Positions 6,158 to 9,385 of a DNA stretch of 9,385 nucleotides are shown in pieces. Each line of letters opens with the position of its first letter. The first letter of the stretch is position 1. The translations under genes were made by a program, and so were the position numbers. The DNA lies in NCBI GenBank assembly GCA_030754805.1, contig JASLZO010000013.1, positions 4,665-14,049 on the forward strand, in the 5' to 3' direction. Origin of the DNA: Dehalococcoidia bacterium. Lineage in GTDB: Bacteria; Chloroflexota; Dehalococcoidia; UBA6926. Under the pieces are notes generated by a model. The model saw only the letters and a list, made by a program, of their open reading frames with translations, ran no database searches and was not told where the DNA came from.

Positions 6158-7390
6158 ATGATTTTCCCACGACCGTTGCTCGCCGCTCAGCGCCGCGATG
6201 ACGGGGACGAAGACGAAGAGGGAGATCAGGGCGGCTTCGAGCAACGCGGCCCGCAGCGACGACCAAGCGAGAGGCCAGGCGGAGAACTTCAAGACATGCT
6301 CCGCGGTCTTGGTGACCTGTTCCGTGGAGGCCAGACCGGCTCTGGTGGTACGGGAGGCGGCGGTGGTGGTGGCGGAAATTCCGGCCCGCGGATCCCGAGC
6401 GTGAGCGGTGTGCCGAGATTTGGCCTTGGGCGAATCCTTCCCATCGTCATTGTCATCGCGATCATCGGGTACCTCGCCACCGGTATCTACACCGTGAACC
6501 CGGGAGAAGTCGGCATCGTTCGTCAGTTCGGCAAGGTGATGCCTGCCGCAAACGAACCAGGGCTCCACTGGCGGATTCCGGCCCCGGTGCAGCGTGTCGA
6601 TATCGTGAGCGTTGAGCGGATCAACTCCATCGAAGTAGGGTTCCGTGCAACTGAGGGGAGCCAGATCATCCAACTGGTTTCGGACGAAGCGCGCATGATT
6701 ACGGGCGATGAGAATCTCGTCGATGTTCAGATCGTCGTTCAATATCGGATCCGTGACGCCGCAGCGTACCTATTCAACGTCAAGGACCCGCTCGGACTTC
6801 CAGATGGCCAGACGCTCCGTGACGCGGTCCAGTCGGCACTTCGGCAGGTCGTTGGTCAGCGCCTCATCGATGATGTGCTGACGACGGAAAAAGAACAGGT
6901 GCAAATCGAGACCCAGGCACTCCTGCAACAGCTTCTGGATTCATATGGCACCGGCATCCAGGTTGTGAACGTCCAACTCCAGGACGTCCAGCCGCCGACA
7001 GAGGGCCAGGTCCAAGACGCGTTCAAAGACGTTATCAGCGCACGAGAGGACCGAGATCGGTTCATCAACGAGGCGCAGGCGGTCCAGGCAGACATCGTCC
7101 CACGGGCCAGAGGGCAGGCCGCGCGAACGATCGCATCCGCCGAGGCGTTCAAAGCCGAACAGATCGCTCAGGCAACCGGTGAAGCCGCCAGGTTCGAACT
7201 GAGATTGAGTGAATACCGGGGACGCGAGGAGGAGACAAAGATCCGCCTTTACCTGGAGACGATGGAGGGGATTCTCCCCGGCCTGAACGTGATCGTCGTT
7301 GACCCGGTCATCGGCGGCAATGCCCTCCCATTCCTCCCACTGGATACGTTGCCCGGATCCGCACCGAGCGGCTCCTCGGCGGGGAGTTAG
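6158..7390 (+). CDS. hflK: HflK-like SPFH membrane protein
   Basis: 410 residues from the chosen ATG; the frame is open to GTG 6092 (432 residues). HflK and HflC form a large membrane assembly that surrounds and modulates the FtsH protease in E. coli. The N-terminus is an acidic, Arg-rich, low-complexity stretch (RRDDGDEDEEGDQ), then a Gly-rich linker with eight Gly in a row (bases 6353-6376), both common before the helix in HflK. One membrane helix follows (ILPIVIVIAIIGYLATGIYT, about 93-112), then the SPFH domain with VNPGEVGIVRQFGKV, GLHWRIPAPVQRVDIV, a long coiled-coil-like part (ISAREDRDRFINEAQAVQAD, ARGQAARTIASAEAFKAEQI) and a Pro/Ser/Gly tail. hflC starts 3 bp after the stop, so the two are co-transcribed. 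No ftsH or hflX is in the window. The start is the least certain point. Confidence 0.92.
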   Translation: MIFPRPLLAAQRRDDGDEDEEGDQGGFEQRGPQRRPSERPGGELQDMLRGLGDLFRGGQTGSGGTGGGGGGGGNSGPRIPSVSGVPRFGLGRILPIVIVIAIIGYLATGIYTVNPGEVGIVRQFGKVMPAANEPGLHWRIPAPVQRVDIVSVERINSIEVGFRATEGSQIIQLVSDEARMITGDENLVDVQIVVQYRIRDAAAYLFNVKDPLGLPDGQTLRDAVQSALRQVVGQRLIDDVLTTEKEQVQIETQALLQQLLDSYGTGIQVVNVQLQDVQPPTEGQVQDAFKDVISAREDRDRFINEAQAVQADIVPRARGQAARTIASAEAFKAEQIAQATGEAARFELRLSEYRGREEETKIRLYLETMEGILPGLNVIVVDPVIGGNALPFLPLDTLPGSAPSGSSAGS

Positions 7391-7393
7391 GCC

Positions 7394-8269
7394 ATGCGAA
7401 TTCTTGTTCCCGTCGCTGTCCTCGTCGTGGCCGCGCTGATAGGAATCACGCAGACGTTCTATACGGTCGACCAGACCCAACAGGCCATCATCACCCAATT
7501 CGGTCAGTACCAACGCACGGTGAGCAATTCCGGCCTTCACCTGAAGACGCCCTTCGTTCAGACAGCCCACATCCTCGAGAAGCGACTACTTCGTTTCGAT
7601 GCCACCGCATCTGAGTTCCTGACGCAGGAGAAGAAAGCGTTGGTGATCGATTCCTATGCTCGGTATCGGATCACCGATGCGAAGACGTTCTTCGAGAAGG
7701 TGACGACCGAGGCTGCGGCGAGGGCTCGATTGGAAGCTATCGTCACGTCCGAACTCCGCGAAGAGGTGGCGACGCACGATCAGATCGAGGTCATCAGAGA
7801 CAATCGTGAGTTCCTGATGGCCGAAGTAACGGAACGCAGCGATATCAAAGCCCGTGAATTCGGGATGGAAGTGGTCGACGTTCGGATCGTGAGAGCGGAC
7901 TTCCCGTCAGAGGTGGCACCCAGCGTGTATTCGAGGATGGTTTCGGAACGCACGCGAGTCGCGAACCAGTTCCGTGCCGAGGGAGCCGAGTCAGCAGACC
8001 GGATCCGCGGTGACGCCGAACGCGAACAGCGGACGATCCTCGCCGAAGCCGATCAGGAAGCGCTGGGGATCCGGGGTGAAGGCGAAGCTCAGGCCATCGA
8101 CATCTTGGGAACCGCGATCAACAAGGACATAGAGTTCTTCCGATTCGTCAGGACGCTGGATGCGTACACGGCAGCGCTGACCGGGGGAGCGACGTTCGTC
8201 CTTCCGTCGGATTCGGAGTTCTATCAGTTCCTGACCAGTTCGACCCTGATTCCGGACCGAGAGGAATAA
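7394..8269 (+). CDS. hflC: HflC-like SPFH membrane protein
   Basis: 291 residues, the usual length for HflC. An N-terminal helix (ILVPVAVLVVAALIGITQTF, about 3-22) acts as signal anchor. The SPFH domain begins TVDQTQQAIITQFGQYQRTV and continues with SGLHLKTPFVQTAHILEKRL, KKALVIDSYARYRITDAKTF and EVVDVRIVRADFPSEVAPSV. A charged coiled coil follows (SRMVSERTRVANQFRAEGAE, then DRIRGDAEREQRTILAEADQ), then IRGEGEAQAIDILG and the C-terminal helix with FFRFVRTLDAYTAAL and SDSEFYQFL. All are conserved in HflC. GGGGAG (7381-7386) precedes the ATG by 7 bases and overlaps the end of hflK. It is the partner of HflK in the same operon; together they probably regulate FtsH and membrane protein turnover. 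Confidence 0.95.
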   Translation: MRILVPVAVLVVAALIGITQTFYTVDQTQQAIITQFGQYQRTVSNSGLHLKTPFVQTAHILEKRLLRFDATASEFLTQEKKALVIDSYARYRITDAKTFFEKVTTEAAARARLEAIVTSELREEVATHDQIEVIRDNREFLMAEVTERSDIKAREFGMEVVDVRIVRADFPSEVAPSVYSRMVSERTRVANQFRAEGAESADRIRGDAEREQRTILAEADQEALGIRGEGEAQAIDILGTAINKDIEFFRFVRTLDAYTAALTGGATFVLPSDSEFYQFLTSSTLIPDREE

Positions 8270-8310
8270 CGCCCCGGCCGGATCACGCGACGGTCCGTGG
8301 CCCGGTCCGG
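8252..8310. terminator. Inverted repeat across the second convergent junction, weak terminator candidate
   Basis: CCGGACCG (8252-8259) and CGGTCCGG (8303-8310) are perfect complements enclosing both stop codons of hflC and the minus-strand glycosylase gene, which are 13 bp apart. CACG (8284-8287) can pair with CGTG (8296-8299) inside, and CCGGCCGG (8274-8281) is a palindrome. The loop is long (43 bases) and there is no T-run, so this is weaker than the repeat near 1330. Confidence 0.25.
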
Positions 8311-8975
8311 CACATGTCGAGAACCGGGCATTGATCGCATGCGGGATCGCTCGCCCTGCATGTGTCCTTGCCGTGGGCGACGATAAGCGCATGGAACTCG
8401 CCGTAGTGGCGTTCGGGGTCGATGCCCTTATCCCGGTGGAACAGACGCTGAGCCGTCTCGTACTTGAGCTCACGACCCCCTGATCGCATCCGGTCGAGGA
8501 CCCTGAGTGTGTAGGAATCGATGACGAATATTGGCAACCCACCGGCGTAGAGCAGCATGGAGTCTGCCGTCTCGGGTCCGATGCCGAACACGGCAAGGAG
8601 TTCTTTTCGTAACTCGAGCAATGGTTTCGACCTGAATAGCCTGATCAGGTCGTCGTCGTATCGAGCGAGGAACTCACCGAGCGCTCGGAGTTTCCGGGCC
8701 TTCGCGTTGAAGTACCCCGACGGGTGGATCATCGCGGCGAGACGCTCGAGGTCGGTGTCCCTCAACGCGGCCGCGTTCAGCGCATCCGCTTTCTTCATGT
8801 TGGTGAGGGCCCGCTCGACGTTCGTCCACGTCGTGTTCTGCGTCAGGACGGCACCGACGAGCATTTCGAAATCGGTCTCGGCGGGCCACCAACCCTGCGG
8901 TCCGTATTCGGCCAACAAGCGGTCGTACATAGAGCTCAGCAGAAGTTTCGGACGGCGGGCCTGTGTTCCGGTCAC
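8283..8975 (-). CDS. Endonuclease III-related DNA glycosylase (HhH-GPD with Fe-S loop, HP0602/MagIII type)
   Basis: 230 residues from GTG 8975. The N-terminal EYGPQGWWPAETDFEMLVGA and LTQNTTWTNVERAL (about 44-57) are typical of the COG2231 group that includes H. pylori MagIII, a 3-methyladenine glycosylase. The helix-hairpin-helix is LLAVFGIGPETADSMLLYAG (127-146). The catalytic Asp is present (Asp153 in VIDSYT), but Glu135 stands where endonuclease III has its Schiff-base Lys120, so a lyase step is not expected; the enzyme is probably a monofunctional base excision glycosylase. C206, C213, C216 and C222 (spacing 6-2-5) form the usual 4Fe-4S loop. The GTG overlaps the stop of the upstream gene as GTGA, suggesting translational coupling. 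ATG at 8930 (residue 16) is an alternative start that keeps all motifs. The substrate is inferred from the family only. Confidence 0.87.
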   Translation of the reverse strand: MTGTQARRPKLLLSSMYDRLLAEYGPQGWWPAETDFEMLVGAVLTQNTTWTNVERALTNMKKADALNAAALRDTDLERLAAMIHPSGYFNAKARKLRALGEFLARYDDDLIRLFRSKPLLELRKELLAVFGIGPETADSMLLYAGGLPIFVIDSYTLRVLDRMRSGGRELKYETAQRLFHRDKGIDPERHYGEFHALIVAHGKDTCRASDPACDQCPVLDMCRTGPRTVA

Positions 8976-9385
8976 CTGAGCGCGGATTCTTGATCGGCTA
9001 CCAGCACTCGCCCGGCCTCGAAGCTCTGTTTCAGGTAGGTGGGATGTAGGTTCACATCATGCTGACGAACGAGAGCTTTGAAGAGGAGCCGGAGTTCCTC
9101 TTTGAAGTCGAAGCTCACCAGCCATGAACGGGTGGCTTGCATCGCGCCGTCGAACTCGTCTGGGTCGTCCCTATCGGCCGTCGCTATGACTAACCCCTTG
9201 CCCGTCTCCGAGGATCGGCGCACTGCCCTGCCCAGTTTGTACTTGGTTACCCACAAAGCTTGAGTGCGGTCGAACATCGCTTTCGTTTGCGCGGGCACCC
9301 CTCGGAACGTGATCGGGAAGGCAAGGAAGACGACATCGACCGACCTCAATCGGTGGTATAGGTCTTGCATGTCATCGACGATCGT
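8972..9385 (-). CDS. Flavodoxin-like NAD(P)H-dependent oxidoreductase, 5'-truncated by the window edge
   Basis: 137 residues are visible; the frame is open through base 9385, so the N-terminus with the first FMN phosphate loop is missing. The visible part begins TIVDDMQDLYHRLRSVDVVF and continues LAFPITFRGVPAQTKAMFDR TQALW split over residues 21-45. This is the flavodoxin-fold pattern of COG0655-type reductases: a strand, a small-residue FMN loop, then a K-x-x-x-D-R segment. The GLVIATADRDD strand (64-74) and an Arg/Leu-rich C-terminal helix follow. Such proteins reduce quinones, flavins or other small molecules with NAD(P)H; the substrate is unknown here. ATG at 9370 is internal to the domain and not the true start. 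It is directly upstream of the glycosylase gene with a 4-bp GTGA overlap. Confidence 0.8.
   Translation of the reverse strand, partial: TIVDDMQDLYHRLRSVDVVFLAFPITFRGVPAQTKAMFDRTQALWVTKYKLGRAVRRSSETGKGLVIATADRDDPDEFDGAMQATRSWLVSFDFKEELRLLFKALVRQHDVNLHPTYLKQSFEAGRVLVADQESALR

Noticed and set aside
5186..6742. 518-codon minus-strand open frame opposite the EMO-like gene and hflK
   Set aside because: It lies antisense to two genes with clear family motifs, spans their intergenic gap, shows no recognisable domain, and has the His, Arg and Asp-rich composition expected of an antisense frame in GC-rich DNA.
1..9385. tRNA, rRNA, CRISPR array, insertion sequence or phage attachment site
   Set aside because: No cloverleaf-like segment, no repeated unit with spacers, no transposase or integrase motif and no long direct repeats were seen; intergenic spaces are all about 210 bp or less.

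Overview
The window reads as an ordinary chromosomal segment of a GC-rich bacterium (I estimate just under 60% GC by eye). Nine protein genes are packed tightly on both strands. I see no RNA gene, insertion sequence, prophage or CRISPR array. The gene types (an EF-G of the 'EF-G-like' kind, an ETF pair beside a membrane ETF:menaquinone-type oxidoreductase, HflK/HflC, an HP0602/MagIII-type DNA glycosylase) and the TTG and GTG starts would fit Chloroflexota or a neighbouring lineage. That placement is an inference of modest confidence; no marker here fixes the phylum.

Layout: (1) 1-1325, plus strand: the C-terminal two thirds of an EF-G family factor, its GTPase domain cut off by the window edge. 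(2) 1336-3674, minus strand: a three-gene operon etfB - etfA - small unrecognised gene. It is read from a very good sigma70-type promoter (TTGACA, 18 bp, TATAAA with extended TGC) at 3719-3748, and a 10-codon leader ORF overlaps the etfB start codon. (3) 3884-6046, plus strand: a 720-residue membrane Fe-S oxidoreductase with a NarI-like membrane part, two 4Fe-4S motifs and two CCG domains, transcribed divergently from etfB. (4) 6158-8269, plus strand: the SPFH pair hflK-hflC. (5) 8283-9385, minus strand: an endonuclease III-like DNA glycosylase overlapping by 4 bp the end of a flavodoxin-family reductase that runs off the right edge.

The functional core is the divergent etfBA / Fe-S oxidoreductase module. 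Acyl-CoA or similar dehydrogenases would reduce EtfAB, EtfAB would reduce the membrane protein, and that would reduce menaquinone. This architecture is known as EMO (ETF:menaquinone oxidoreductase) in anaerobic fatty-acid oxidisers. It is not a new system, but several details merit checking: the first CCG motif is CTG, EtfA has Ile where the FAD-site GQTG Gln is expected, and an unrecognised protein is encoded in the same operon. The two convergent junctions (near 1330 and 8276) each carry an inverted repeat that could be a shared terminator. I found no convincing evidence for a wholly undescribed biological system.
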